NCBI RefSeq assembly: GCF_002976435.1
Contig: NZ_PUGF01000014.1
Span: forward strand, 1-64,000
Direction of reading: 5' to 3'
Origin: Solimicrobium silvestre
GTDB lineage: Bacteria > Pseudomonadota > Gammaproteobacteria > Burkholderiales > Burkholderiaceae_D
DNA: 64,000 nucleotides
Shown here: positions 25,971 through 35,381 of the stretch, one piece after another
Numbering within the stretch: position 1 is the first letter of the stretch
How the letters are laid out: the number at the start of each line of letters is the position of its first letter
The notes under the pieces: model-generated
Database searches by the model: none
Seen by the model: only the letters and a program-made list of their open reading frames with translations
Told to the model about the DNA's origin: nothing
Translations under genes and position numbers: made by a program

Positions 25971-26332
25971 TACTGGCCGATACATCGATTTGGATTGACC
26001 TGTTTCGTGGTACCAACCAATTGCAGCACCTGCTTTTTCGCAATGAAATTTGCATCCACCCTTTTATCATTGGCGAACTTGCCTGCGGCAGTTTACCCGA
26101 TCGAAAAAATACGCTTCATTTATTGCACGAACTACCATTCGTTCCTGTCGCCAAGCACCATGAAGTGTTATTTTTTATCGAAACGCACAAACTTGCGGCA
26201 CGTGGCATCGGTTATGTCGACATGCATCTATTAGCATCAACGGCGCTAGATGGTTGCAAACTTCTAAGCAGAGATAAACGGCTACATAGCATCGCACAAG
26301 AGCTTAACTTAGCCTATTATCAGGATCATTGA
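25967..26332 (+). CDS. vapC: VapC-type PIN-domain ribonuclease toxin
   Basis: The 121-residue protein is a PIN-domain toxin. It starts with ILADTSIWIDLFRG (first catalytic Asp) and continues with FIIGELACGSLPDRK (conserved Glu), GIGYVDMHLLASTAL (third acidic residue) and LLSRDKRLHSIA (fourth). All four metal-binding acidic residues appear present, so it should be active. VapC toxins cut specific RNAs such as tRNAs when the antitoxin is degraded. It is translationally coupled to vapB. The pair seems to be an insertion, flanked by an intact and a relic DUF1415 3' end. Confidence 0.92.
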   Translation: MILADTSIWIDLFRGTNQLQHLLFRNEICIHPFIIGELACGSLPDRKNTLHLLHELPFVPVAKHHEVLFFIETHKLAARGIGYVDMHLLASTALDGCKLLSRDKRLHSIAQELNLAYYQDH

Positions 26333-26356
26333 TTTAACTCTGAAATCCCTCACGGA

Positions 26357-26920
26357 TTACTGGCCTGGTTCCATTTCATCAAACAATTTACGCCAGCCCT
26401 CAATCCCCAATTTATTCAGCGTATCCATATTTTTCTGAAAAATTTCATCCATATCCGGATACGACTCAACCGCACGATCCACACTTTCTTCACGCAGAAT
26501 ATGTAGAGTTGGGTACGGGGAACGGTTAGTGTAATTTTCAATATCTTCCGGCTTGGTGCCAGCGAATTGATAGTCTGGATGGAAGCTGGCAATTTGTAAA
26601 ACGCCGTCGGCATTGAGCTCTTCCAGCAATGCATCTGCTACATCTAAAAAATCATTAAAATCTAAAAAGTCAGTCAGCACGTTAGGGTGAATTAATAACG
26701 TAGTTTCTACTTCAGTTGGATCAGCATCGAGTAAAAATTTAATCTCGCGTAATAATTCGGAATGCAAATCACGCGCACTGGTGGCGTCGCTGACGGCATA
26801 ACGGACTTGCTGTTTCACATGTACGGCTTTAGCGAACGGGCAGAGGTTTAGGCCGATAACTGCTTTTTCTAACCAGGTTTGCGTAGCAGACAGTATTTCG
26901 GGGTGGCTTAGAGATGTCAT
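26357..26920 (-). CDS. DUF1415 family protein
   Basis: The 187-residue protein (ATG at 26920; a GTG two codons earlier is also possible) has the DUF1415 signature: TWLEKAVIGLNLCPFAKAVH, TTLLIHPNVLTDFLDFNDF, LQIASFHPDYQFAGT, NRSPYPTLHILREESVD and the C-terminal IEGWRKLFDEM. The family is widespread in proteobacteria and has no proven function. It is convergent with vapC. A relic of its last twenty codons sits at 25636 beyond the toxin-antitoxin pair. Confidence 0.88.
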   Translation of the reverse strand: MTSLSHPEILSATQTWLEKAVIGLNLCPFAKAVHVKQQVRYAVSDATSARDLHSELLREIKFLLDADPTEVETTLLIHPNVLTDFLDFNDFLDVADALLEELNADGVLQIASFHPDYQFAGTKPEDIENYTNRSPYPTLHILREESVDRAVESYPDMDEIFQKNMDTLNKLGIEGWRKLFDEMEPGQ

Positions 26921-27151
26921 AGTCACAGTAGGTATAGAGAGAATTTCAAGACCGCCAAGTGTACACTACGATGCGAATGTGACGTAGTGAATATGAAAAA
27001 TGGAGCCTATTAGGAAGACTAGCAACGCTTATCTCCGTTGTGAAAGCGAGCATAAAATGGTGGGACTCCGTTTTGAAGACGAAATAATTGCAAATAGTAA
27101 ATTTCAAGATTATGATTCCCCAGAGTAATCGCCACTGGGAAGGAGATCACC

Positions 27152-27547
27152 ATGCTTGAGTCCATAACAATTAGCATCTCAATTCAGCGTAACTGGAAAG
27201 ATCTCTACGAAGCAATCTGGCGGCCGGAAGATTTTCCTAAATGGGCCTCTGGGCTCACCAAATCACCACTCATTAAAGAAGGCGCAAGCTGGAAAGCGGA
27301 AGGCCCCGAGGGACCGATTACGGTCAGGTTTACAGATCACAACGAGTTTGGCGTGATGGATCATTATGTTGATTTAGGTAACGGTACAGAAATCTACGTG
27401 CCACTCAGAGTAATCCCAAACAGCGATGGTGCCGATGTACTGCTTACCTTATTCCGGCAAGCGGGCATGTCAAACAGTAAATTTAAAGAAGATGTGGATT
27501 GGGTGAAACGCGACTTTCTTACCTTAAAAGCGCTGGTTATGAACTGA
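27152..27547 (+). CDS. SRPBCC-fold (polyketide cyclase-like) protein
   Basis: The 131-residue protein resembles START/SRPBCC ligand-binding proteins: an N-terminal strand ITISISIQRNWKDLYEAIWRPEDFPKWASGL, VRFTDHNEFGVMDHYVDLG and a long C-terminal helix (NSKFKEDVDWVKRDFLTLKALV). No enzymatic role can be assigned. It has a strong ribosome binding site (GGAAGGAGATCACC) and lies 69 bases before the AtoE-like transporter in the same direction. Confidence 0.8.
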   Translation: MLESITISISIQRNWKDLYEAIWRPEDFPKWASGLTKSPLIKEGASWKAEGPEGPITVRFTDHNEFGVMDHYVDLGNGTEIYVPLRVIPNSDGADVLLTLFRQAGMSNSKFKEDVDWVKRDFLTLKALVMN

Positions 27548-27615
27548 TTACGCGCTGACTATGCGCTGATTTTGCACTAGCGCAATAAATAATACTTATA
27601 ACAAGGAGAACAAGC

Positions 27616-29028
27616 ATGGCAACAATATTTAGCAACGCACTTGAACACACCGCGCAGGCAGTCACGAGTTGGGCAGAAAAGTGGTTTCCAGACGCCTATA
27701 TTTTTGCCGCCTTAGCCGTTGTTGTGGTCGCGGCTGGCGCATGGTTTATGGGTGCGCCGCTCACACAAATAGGCATTGCATTTGGTGATGGTTACTGGAG
27801 CTTAATTCCCTTCACCATGCAAATGGCAATGGTGGCTATTTCCGGCTATGTACTTGCCGTCTCGCCCCCTGCCGCCGCCCTCATTGCACGACTCGCCAAA
27901 CTTCCTCGCAGTGGCCGCTCGGCGGTCGCGTTTGTTGCAATGGTCAGCATAATCGCATCGTTTATTAGCTGGGCAATTAGCCTGATATTTGCCGGCCTAT
28001 TGGTGCGTGCCTTAGCTCGCCGCACTGATTTACGCATGGACTATCGCGCCGCTGGCGCGGCAGCATATTTAGGACTGGGAGCAACATGGGCTTTAGGTCT
28101 CAGCTCATCCGCAGCACAACTGCAAACCAACCCGGCAAGCCTGCCGCCAACTTTGCTGGCAATTACCGGTGTACTACCTTTTTCACAAACCATTTTTTTA
28201 CCGCAATCGATGCTGCTGGCGTTAATCATCATGCTGGTTTCGATTTGCATTGCGTATTTCTCCGCACCGCGCGACGCCAACGCCAGCACTGCCGATGATC
28301 TTGCCGTTAACCTGGATGACACTCCGGAAACCACCGATATCGACCGTCCCGGTGATTGGCTGGAACGTAGTCCATTGCTAACGCTGTTAATAGTGGCATT
28401 AGGTGCGCTATGGATATGGCATGAATTCAGCAGCAAGAATCCCCTGATCGCGATTACTAACCTGAACACCTATAATTTTGTATTGCTGCTATTCGGCATG
28501 CTGTGTAATTGGCGCCCACAACGTTTTTTACGCGCCGTTACGCAGTCGGTTCCGAGCACCGCTGGAGTGCTGATTCAGTTTCCACTTTATGGCGGCATTG
28601 CATTTATATTGACCAAGGCGGGTGCTGCCGATGGACATACCCTATCGCATTATCTCGCGCAATTTTTCGTCACCATTTCCACACACAGTAGCTTCCCTGG
28701 CGTGATAGGTATCTACTCAGCCATCCTCGGATTTTTTGTGCCTTCCGGCGGTGGCAAATGGATCATCGAAGCGCCTTATGTCATGCAGGCCGCCATCGAT
28801 TTAAAGGTACATTTGGGCTGGGCGGTGACGGTATACAACGCAGCGGAAGCACTACCAAATTTGATTAATCCATTCTGGATGTTGCCCTTGCTCGGCATAC
28901 TCAGGCTCAAGGCACGCGATATTGTCGGCTATACGTTTGTTCAATTTATTGTGCATGTGCCGCTGGTGATTTTCTTGCTGTGGGCCTTGGCAGGAACGCT
29001 CAGCTATCTACCGCCGGCAATGCCGTAG
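27616..29028 (+). CDS. atoE: AtoE-like short-chain fatty acid transporter
   Basis: The 470-residue membrane protein has about eleven helices and matches the AtoE/SCFA transporter family: a start with ALEHTAQAVTSWAEKWFPDAYIFAALAVVVV, YWSLIPFTMQMAMVAISGYVLA, SWAISLIFAGLLVRALARR, FPLYGGIAFI, and VPSGGGKWIIEAPYVMQAA near residue 375. Such carriers import acetoacetate and other short-chain acids. A CoA-transferase (46800-48163) that would activate acetoacetate lies elsewhere in the window. The ATG has CAAGGAGAA upstream. Confidence 0.88.
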   Translation: MATIFSNALEHTAQAVTSWAEKWFPDAYIFAALAVVVVAAGAWFMGAPLTQIGIAFGDGYWSLIPFTMQMAMVAISGYVLAVSPPAAALIARLAKLPRSGRSAVAFVAMVSIIASFISWAISLIFAGLLVRALARRTDLRMDYRAAGAAAYLGLGATWALGLSSSAAQLQTNPASLPPTLLAITGVLPFSQTIFLPQSMLLALIIMLVSICIAYFSAPRDANASTADDLAVNLDDTPETTDIDRPGDWLERSPLLTLLIVALGALWIWHEFSSKNPLIAITNLNTYNFVLLLFGMLCNWRPQRFLRAVTQSVPSTAGVLIQFPLYGGIAFILTKAGAADGHTLSHYLAQFFVTISTHSSFPGVIGIYSAILGFFVPSGGGKWIIEAPYVMQAAIDLKVHLGWAVTVYNAAEALPNLINPFWMLPLLGILRLKARDIVGYTFVQFIVHVPLVIFLLWALAGTLSYLPPAMP

Positions 29029-29038
29029 CGCGGTCGCA

Positions 29039-30247
29039 CTATAAATAACTTAACCACCAGTCATTGCGTCGCGCCTTTACTGCCGCGACCCATCGGCAAA
29101 GTGGGTAAAGACAAACGATAACCAGCAGCCAAACTACGTACACACCAGATAACCCCAAACCAAACTGTTTGGGGTTAAACGGGAAAAAAGTTTTCATCTG
29201 AATAAATGTAAAGCCCTGAACCATGCCGATGATGACGGCGATAGAGTGCGCCAAATAAAAATGGGCGACGTAAAAAGTAAAAGGAACTCGCCCGAACATG
29301 ACTAAGGTATCTTTAAACCACCCTTTGATCTGATCGGCGTAGGCGCAAATAATCGCTGCCGGGCCAAGCGTCATTAACAGGTAATGCAAGCTTGGCGGAT
29401 ATTTGGTGGTATTGAAAAAACTCTCGATCGTTGCGGTGAGGTTTTCCGGCTGATAATGCCATCCATGCGCGTCACCGAATAAATTTATAGCGCGTATCAA
29501 TACAAATCCTAGCGTCAAGCCAATACCAATTTTCAGTAATTGCGGATTGCGCTTTTCAGGTGCCTGTTTAAATAAAACCGCTGTACCAAAACCTAATAAC
29601 ATCACACCGACCCAAGGCAGTAACGGGTAAAGGAAAAAGAACTGGAACTGCCCCGCGGTTACGCCCATTTGAGTGTGCAACGCAGCCCATAAAGGAAGAC
29701 TGATGCCATCACTATTTTTCGGCCAAATACCATCAAGAAAATTGTGGCTTAGTACGATGATGGCGCCGATATAAAGGCACCATCGCGCTCCTAAAAACTG
29801 CACTCCGGCGAGTATCACCATGCTCGCGCCAATTGCCCAGATCACTTGCATGGCCACAAAAGTGCGTCCACCCATTTGCTCAAGGCCGAATGGTGAAAAA
29901 GTGAATGCTGTCGAAATAATAAACACTTCAACAAAGATAAGCCATAAACCGCGCTTCAATAAAAAAATCCCAAGTGAATTGGGATTTTTTCGTGATGTCA
30001 TTAAACCTGCACTCGTTCCAGCCAGGAAGACGAAAACCGGTGCGCAGAAATGGGTAATCCAGCGCGTAAAGAATAATAATGGCGTTGCATGGGGATCTAG
30101 CATCGGATCCTGATGATTCATCATGACAAAATCACGTACATGATCCAGCGCCATAATCAACAAAACCAGGCCGCGCAACATATCGATGGATGTTAAACGG
30201 TAACCACGCTGATCTTGTGCGTCATCAATAAGGAATCCATTGGTCAT
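29039..30247 (-). CDS. DUF1624/HGSNAT-like membrane acyltransferase
   Basis: The 402-residue protein has about ten membrane helices and begins RLTSIDMLRGLVLLIMALDHVRDFV, the conserved start of the heparan-alpha-glucosaminide N-acetyltransferase-like (DUF1624) family, with FFTRWITHFCAPVFVFLAGTSAGL following. The human homologue moves acetyl groups across the lysosomal membrane; bacterial members have unproven roles in acylating envelope sugars. It is convergent with atoE, with 10 bases between the stop codons. Confidence 0.85.
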   Translation of the reverse strand: MTNGFLIDDAQDQRGYRLTSIDMLRGLVLLIMALDHVRDFVMMNHQDPMLDPHATPLLFFTRWITHFCAPVFVFLAGTSAGLMTSRKNPNSLGIFLLKRGLWLIFVEVFIISTAFTFSPFGLEQMGGRTFVAMQVIWAIGASMVILAGVQFLGARWCLYIGAIIVLSHNFLDGIWPKNSDGISLPLWAALHTQMGVTAGQFQFFFLYPLLPWVGVMLLGFGTAVLFKQAPEKRNPQLLKIGIGLTLGFVLIRAINLFGDAHGWHYQPENLTATIESFFNTTKYPPSLHYLLMTLGPAAIICAYADQIKGWFKDTLVMFGRVPFTFYVAHFYLAHSIAVIIGMVQGFTFIQMKTFFPFNPKQFGLGLSGVYVVWLLVIVCLYPLCRWVAAVKARRNDWWLSYL

Positions 30248-30361
30248 TTTTTGCTTTCTTTATTCTGGCTAATAAAGATTGAAAATGCTGAGACAAGGAA
30301 ACACCACAGACTCAGCCTAATAACTGAGCCTGTATGCGTTAGTTTCCCAAGTTAAATCAAT

Positions 30362-31054
30362 TTAGTTTTTTTCTTCAGAAGCAATAAAGCGATAAATCAC
30401 TGCGCCTAAAATGGCACCCATAATCGGTGCAACCCAGAACATCCACAGTTGCGAAACAGCCCAATCGCCTACGTACAACGCAACAGCCGTACTACGCGCA
30501 GGGTTGACTGACGTATTGGTCACAGGAATGCTGATAAGGTGAATCAAAGTTAAACCCAAACCGATAGGCAACGGTGCAAAACCAGCTGGAGCGCGTTTAT
30601 CGGTTGCACCCATGATGATCAGCAGAAACATCATCGTCATCACGACTTCACAAAGAAAAGCAGCTTCCATGGAATATTTGCCAGGTGAATGCTCACCAAA
30701 ACCATTTGACGCAAAACCACCAGCCACACTAAAACCTGCTTTACCGCTGGCAATTAAGTACAGTACGCCGCCGGCAACTAAACCGCCCAACACTTGGGCA
30801 ATGATGTAAGGAATAACTTGCTTGGCAGGAAAACGTCCGCCAACCCAAAGTCCAATCGATACGGCAGGATTTAAATGGCAACCAGAAATATGGCCGATCG
30901 CATATGCCATCGTCAAAACAGTTAGACCAAACGCCAGTGACACGCCGACAAAGCCGATGCCCAAACCGGGAAATCCTGCGGCTAATACCGCACTGCCACA
31001 TCCGCCCAGTACCAGCCAAAACGTACCGAAAAATTCTGCTCCGTATTGCTTCAT
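30362..31054 (-). CDS. aqpZ: Aquaporin Z
   Basis: The 230-residue water channel starts at the ATG at 31054, where AAAGGTGG gives a ribosome binding site; longer in-frame forms reach 31150 but add a hydrophilic stretch not seen in AqpZ (231 residues in E. coli). Six membrane helices and both pore motifs are visible: HLNPAVSIG (residues about 62-70) and [12 protein letters not shown] (about 184-195). The MIP family motif [21 protein letters not shown] is at the start. It lets water cross the inner membrane in osmotic shock. Confidence 0.94.
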   Translation of the reverse strand: MKQYGAEFFGTFWLVLGGCGSAVLAAGFPGLGIGFVGVSLAFGLTVLTMAYAIGHISGCHLNPAVSIGLWVGGRFPAKQVIPYIIAQVLGGLVAGGVLYLIASGKAGFSVAGGFASNGFGEHSPGKYSMEAAFLCEVVMTMMFLLIIMGATDKRAPAGFAPLPIGLGLTLIHLISIPVTNTSVNPARSTAVALYVGDWAVSQLWMFWVAPIMGAILGAVIYRFIASEEKN

Positions 31055-31225
31055 GTTTTCCACCTTTCGAATTAATCGAAATAAATTGTTAATGTCATGG
31101 GTATTAATGCCATGCAATTTTGTCACATGGCAATAGTGCGTACAATACATTATTTATTCGGCAAAAACAGCAATGTTGTTGCGATTTAACACTATTTAAA
31201 AGACCTGGTCATCTGAGCCAGCAAC

Positions 31226-31255
31226 AAAAAACCGCGCTAAAAAACGCGGTTTTTT
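31226..31255 (-). terminator. Intrinsic terminator after aceB
   Basis: AAAAAACCGCG and CGCGGTTTTTT form a strong stem with T-runs on both strands. It lies 19 bases after the aceB stop codon on the minus strand. Confidence 0.85.
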
Positions 31256-31273
31256 GAGTAGCTAAAAACCAAA

Positions 31274-32860
31274 TCAAATCTCTTCGTACAGCGGTAAAGT
31301 CAAAAATTCAGCGAAATTATCGGAAGTCGACATTTCTTCGAATATAGTCGCAGCGCGATCATACGTTGCGCCATCACCGACGAGAGCTTTAACTTTGGCT
31401 AATTCTTCCGGAATCATTGCACGTACCATCGCATCGGTGACTTTGCGGCCATCATCCAGCACACCTTTGGTGGAACGTATCCATTGCCATACTTGCGAGC
31501 GGCTGATTTCTGCGGTTGCAGCATCTTCCATCAAATTATGAATCGGTACGCAACCATTACCAGCCAGCCATGCACCTAAATAATGAATACCGACGTTAAT
31601 GTTATAGCGCAGGCCGGCTTCAGTAATCGGTGTTTCCGGCTGGAAATTCAGCAAATCTGCCGCGCTGACGTTAATGTCAGGACGTTGTTTATCGATTTGA
31701 TTGAGCTTGTCACCCAACACTTTCTTAAATTCGCCCATCGCCAAATCTACCAAACCGGGATGCGCTACCCAGCCGCCATCGTAACCATCCGTTGCATCAC
31801 GGGCTTTGTCAGTACGCACGCCGCCCATCGCAATGTCGTTCTTTTCCGGATCATTTTTAATCGGGATTAGTGCGGCCATTCCGCCGATGGCTGGCGCATT
31901 GCGCTTGTGGCAGGTTTTCAACAACAGCAAAGCATAAGCGCGCATAAATGGCGCAGTCATAGTAACTTTGGCGCGATCAGCCAGGCAGAAATCTTTATCG
32001 TTTTTGAATTTTTTAATGCAAGAGAAAATGTAATCCCAACGCCCTGCATTCAAGCCGGAACTATGCTCACGCAGTTCGTATAAAATCTCATCCATTTCAA
32101 ACGCAGCGAGGATAGTTTCAATCAAAACGGTGGCTTTAATTGTGCCTTGTGGCAGGCCCAATTCGTTTTGCGTCATCACAAAAATATCGTTCCACAAGCG
32201 CGCTTCCAAATGCGATTCTAATTTCGGCAAATAAAAATACGGGCCAGCACCGCGTGCCAATTGTTCTTTCGCGTTATGCACCATGAACAACGCAAAATCA
32301 AAAACCCCACCTGAAATACGACGGCCATCGACTAACACATGTTTTTCATCCAAATGCCAACCGCGTGGACGCACAACCAGAGTCGCGGTCGTTTCATTCA
32401 ATTTATACGATTTACCGTTTTGTTCCATGCTAATGGTTTTACGTACCGCGTCCCGCATATTCAACTGACCAGTTACCTGGTTATCCCAGTTTGGCGTATT
32501 TGAATCTTCAAAGTCGGTCATGTAGCTGTCAGCGCCGGAATTCAAGGCGTTAATCACCATCTTGCGTTCGACCGGGCCGGTAATTTCAACGCGACGGCAT
32601 TCCAGTGCCTTAGGAATAGGAGCAATTTTCCAGTCACCCGCACGGATATGCGCAGTTTCCGGTAAAAAATCTGGGCGTTCGCCGGCATCCATGCGTGCGG
32701 CACGGGCAGTACGCGCAGCCAATAATTCCTGACGCCGTGGCTCGAAAGTGCGAGTAAGCTTGGCGATTAACGCCAGTGCTTCCGGCGTCAAAATCGAAGC
32801 GAAGCCTGGTTTAATTTCGCCGATAATTTCCATTCCAGCGGGTAATTGAAGTTGAGTCAT
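31274..32860 (-). CDS. aceB: Malate synthase A
   Basis: The 528-residue enzyme condenses glyoxylate with acetyl-CoA to malate in the glyoxylate shunt. It matches malate synthase A (E. coli 533): [17 protein letters not shown] near the start, the glyoxylate/magnesium-binding [28 protein letters not shown] with the catalytic Arg, [43 protein letters not shown] and the catalytic-loop [19 protein letters not shown]. Isocitrate lyase is not in the window. A LysR gene is divergent, 166 bases away. Confidence 0.96.
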   Translation of the reverse strand: MTQLQLPAGMEIIGEIKPGFASILTPEALALIAKLTRTFEPRRQELLAARTARAARMDAGERPDFLPETAHIRAGDWKIAPIPKALECRRVEITGPVERKMVINALNSGADSYMTDFEDSNTPNWDNQVTGQLNMRDAVRKTISMEQNGKSYKLNETTATLVVRPRGWHLDEKHVLVDGRRISGGVFDFALFMVHNAKEQLARGAGPYFYLPKLESHLEARLWNDIFVMTQNELGLPQGTIKATVLIETILAAFEMDEILYELREHSSGLNAGRWDYIFSCIKKFKNDKDFCLADRAKVTMTAPFMRAYALLLLKTCHKRNAPAIGGMAALIPIKNDPEKNDIAMGGVRTDKARDATDGYDGGWVAHPGLVDLAMGEFKKVLGDKLNQIDKQRPDINVSAADLLNFQPETPITEAGLRYNINVGIHYLGAWLAGNGCVPIHNLMEDAATAEISRSQVWQWIRSTKGVLDDGRKVTDAMVRAMIPEELAKVKALVGDGATYDRAATIFEEMSTSDNFAEFLTLPLYEEI

Positions 32861-32911
32861 TGGTGTTTCTCCCTATTAAAAAACGTTAATGCAAATGCCG
32901 ACTTAACTCGC

Positions 32912-32926
32912 AGTATATTAGATACT
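32912..32926. promoter_or_regulatory. Possible LysR-type operator between aceB and the LysR gene
   Basis: AGTAT-ATTAG-ATACT is a 15-bp inverted repeat of the T-N11-A type in the intergenic space of a divergent LysR pair. Assigned by symmetry and position only. Confidence 0.35.
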
Positions 32927-33026
32927 AAATGAGATGAATACTCACTTTTATCAAATCATCTTTGCGATTAAGTGATAAATCGAGGATGATGTACGTTCTG
33001 AATATTTACGTTACCACTTAGCTACT

Positions 33027-33935
33027 ATGGATCAATTCAAACAAATTTCAACTTTTGTTGAAGTCGTTACCAAAGGCAGTCTATCTGCCGCCGCACGTGC
33101 CGAAGGTGTTGCACCTTCGCTAATCGGACGTCGTATTGATGCGCTAGAACAACGTTTGGGTGTGAAGTTATTACAGCGCACTACCAGAAAAATCGTGCTG
33201 ACCAACGAAGGGATGGCATTCTTAGATAATTGCCAGCGAATCTTAGCTGAATTAGAAGAAGCCGAAGCCGCCGTTTCGGAACGCAATGCTAATGCCGTCG
33301 GGCAGCTGACTATTTCCGCACCGGCCGGCTTTGGGCGGCAACATGTTGCACCACTGATTCCATCCTTTTTAGCCGAACATCAGCAGGTGAATGTGACATT
33401 GAACTTAAATGATCGCGTGGTCGATTTAATTGGCGATGGCGTAGATATTGCAATTCGGATTGCTACATTAAATGATTCCAGCCTGATCGGAGTGAAGCTG
33501 GCCGACAACCAACGGGTCGTAGTCGCCTCGCCAGCCTACATTAAACGCCACGGAACTCCACGCACCCTGGCAGATTTGGCACGCCATAATTGTTTAGCGT
33601 TTAATAACGATGGCAGTCAGCGCGGCTGGACTTTTCGCCAGCAAGGCAAAAATATCACTCACAAAGTCAGCGGCAATATGGTGTGCAATGACGGTGAAGT
33701 TTTACACGACTGGGCTTTGGCAGGTAAAGGTTTAGCGTGGCGTTCGATGTGGGAAGTGGGTGCGGAATTAACCACTGGAAAATTAGTGTCGGTGCTAGAC
33801 GAATTCGCTGCACCAGATCATGATATTTATGCGGTGTTTGCGCAAAAACGGCATTTACCTTTGCGGATACGTTTATTCGTTGATTTTTTAAAACATGCTT
33901 ACAGCACGCCTAATTATTGGAACAAAAAATCCTAA
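33027..33935 (+). CDS. LysR-family transcriptional regulator
   Basis: The 302-residue protein has an N-terminal winged helix-turn-helix (GSLSAAARAEGVAPSLIGRRIDALEQRLGVKLLQRTTR, residues about 17-55) and a periplasmic-binding-protein-like effector domain (about 90-300) with DLIGDGVDIAIRI. It is divergent from malate synthase and may regulate it or act on another locus; effector unknown. Members of this subgroup often control nearby catabolic genes. It is followed by the csp terminator on the other strand. Confidence 0.88.
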   Translation: MDQFKQISTFVEVVTKGSLSAAARAEGVAPSLIGRRIDALEQRLGVKLLQRTTRKIVLTNEGMAFLDNCQRILAELEEAEAAVSERNANAVGQLTISAPAGFGRQHVAPLIPSFLAEHQQVNVTLNLNDRVVDLIGDGVDIAIRIATLNDSSLIGVKLADNQRVVVASPAYIKRHGTPRTLADLARHNCLAFNNDGSQRGWTFRQQGKNITHKVSGNMVCNDGEVLHDWALAGKGLAWRSMWEVGAELTTGKLVSVLDEFAAPDHDIYAVFAQKRHLPLRIRLFVDFLKHAYSTPNYWNKKS

Positions 33936-33999
33936 AGGAAGTAGAAAGAGGTAAAAAAGAAGCAAAAAAATAACGATAAAGTAAAAAAATAGGCAAAAA

Positions 34000-34023
34000 A
34001 AATCCCCGCGTGTGCGGGGATTT
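34000..34023 (-). terminator. Intrinsic terminator of the cold-shock gene
   Basis: AAATCCCCGC and GCGGGGATTT pair around GTGT with a long A-run on the plus strand, that is a T-run after the hairpin on the minus strand, 37 bases after the csp stop. Confidence 0.85.
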
Positions 34024-34059
34024 CTCAACAAATTTTAATACCCGGTTAAAAGCCTAAGC

Positions 34060-34263
34060 TTAGATACCTTGGATATTTGAAGCTTGCTTGCCTTTAGGGC
34101 CAGTAGTAACTTCGAAAGAAACACGTTGGTTTTCTTTCAGAGTTTTAAAACCAGCTGACTGGATAGCTGAGAAGTGAGCAAATAAATCTTCGCCGCCTTC
34201 GTCTGGAGTAATGAAACCAAAACCTTTAGAATCATTGAACCATTTAACAATACCTGTTGCCAT
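34060..34263 (-). CDS. cspA: Cold-shock family RNA-binding protein
   Basis: The 67-residue single cold-shock domain has both RNA-binding motifs: GFGFITPDE (RNP1-type, KGFGFI) and [10 protein letters not shown] (RNP2-type, LFAHF), with [22 protein letters not shown] following. These proteins bind single-stranded RNA and melt secondary structure in the cold and in stationary phase. The unit is monocistronic with its own terminator; the 5' region (34264-34460) is AT-rich and may hold a long regulated leader, but I could not fold it reliably. Confidence 0.93.
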   Translation of the reverse strand: MATGIVKWFNDSKGFGFITPDEGGEDLFAHFSAIQSAGFKTLKENQRVSFEVTTGPKGKQASNIQGI

Positions 34264-34460
34264 TACAATTTCCTATTTCAGTTAGATGGGCAATCGCCCG
34301 TTAGATCGTTTCAACCAAGTAAGAAATGACAGACTGATACTGCACTACTACCTAGAATTTCAACGATGAACAATTATACTGCATAAACACAAACGGCCAA
34401 CTATTTATGATAAATAATTTTATTTATTGCGTTTAATTACTTAAAAACCACTTTTAACTG

Positions 34461-34850
34461 CTACAAACGCAACAGTTTTTGTATATTAAGTAATTCCGTA
34501 CGCAAAGTTTCTGCCGTTTCGCCCGAAAAAGTCAGCTCGGAAGTTTCTTTTGGCGAATTTATTTCTAAACTCGATTGTCCGCCCAGTTGATTCCGAGCGC
34601 CATTAATGGTGAAACCTTGTTCATACAGTAATTCACGTATCCGGCGAATTAAAAGAACTTCGTGGTGCTGATAATAACGACGGTTACCGCGACGTTTTAC
34701 CGGTTTTAATTGCGAAAACTCTTGCTCCCAATAGCGCAATACATGTGCCTTCACTCCGCACAAATCGCTTACCTCACCTATTGTAAAATAACGCTTGGCC
34801 GGAATCGCAGGCAAAACAAGAGCATCATCTTTATGCAAAGTCTCACTCAT
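34461..34850 (-). CDS. MerR-family regulator after ihfA
   Basis: The 129-residue protein (ATG at 34850 with GGA seven bases upstream; an earlier TTG is less likely) has a MerR-type winged helix: RYFTIGEVSDLCGVKAHVLRYWEQEFSQLKPVKRRGNRRYYQHHEVLLIRRIRELLYEQG. The conserved YW-E and R-RRYY are visible, and the C-terminal part is short without the metal-binding cysteines. This gene is found after ihfA in most betaproteobacteria and its targets are unknown. It begins 28 bases after the ihfA stop. Confidence 0.9.
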   Translation of the reverse strand: MSETLHKDDALVLPAIPAKRYFTIGEVSDLCGVKAHVLRYWEQEFSQLKPVKRRGNRRYYQHHEVLLIRRIRELLYEQGFTINGARNQLGGQSSLEINSPKETSELTFSGETAETLRTELLNIQKLLRL

Positions 34851-34878
34851 CGCAAAATCCAATTTATCCAATTATTTA

Positions 34879-35358
34879 TTAAACAGAATCACTAGATGCA
34901 GATTGACCAGACAATTGGTCAACCATGCTTTTCATTTTTTGACTCGCATGAAAAGTCACTACGCGCCGTGCGGAAATGGGGATTTCCTCACCGGTTTTAG
35001 GATTACGTCCAGGACGTTGCGGTTTGTCTCGCAATTGGAAATTTCCAAAACCAGACAGTTTAACCGCTTCACCACGCTCGAGCGCATTGCGAATTTCATC
35101 AAAAAAAGTTTCGACCATATCTTTGGCCTCACGCTTATTCAAACCGACTTGTTCAAATAAAAGCTCGGCCAATTCCGCCTTAGTCAACGTCGTGAGTTGT
35201 TTAGCGGCCATCATACGTGCTTGAGCTTCTTGCTTGGCCCGATTCAAATTGGCATCTAGTTCTGATTGCGGCTCAGTCAAAGTCTCGTCCTTCATTTGTT
35301 GGCGTATTTGTTCCACATCAAGTTCCACTTCAATTTCCAACTCTTTTAAATTGAGCAT
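34879..35358 (-). CDS. ihfA: Integration host factor alpha with N-terminal extension
   Basis: The C-terminal 100 residues ([39 protein letters not shown]... through the beta-arm [36 protein letters not shown]) are a normal IHF-alpha, which bends DNA at specific sites together with IHF-beta. The frame is open a further 50-58 residues upstream to the ATG at 35358, giving 159 residues against the usual 99-110. That extension is acidic and Gln/Glu rich ([16 protein letters not shown]...). An internal start at Met49/50 (ATGATG) is possible, although neither start has a good ribosome binding site. It follows pheT by 23 bases in the same operon. Confidence 0.9.
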   Translation of the reverse strand: MLNLKELEIEVELDVEQIRQQMKDETLTEPQSELDANLNRAKQEAQARMMAAKQLTTLTKAELAELLFEQVGLNKREAKDMVETFFDEIRNALERGEAVKLSGFGNFQLRDKPQRPGRNPKTGEEIPISARRVVTFHASQKMKSMVDQLSGQSASSDSV

Positions 35359-35381
35359 AGTGCATTCATATTATTCCAGAT

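Noticed and set aside
34264-34460. tRNA gene expected near the merR-like gene
   Set aside because: No cloverleaf or GGTTCGA-type T-arm was found in the interval.
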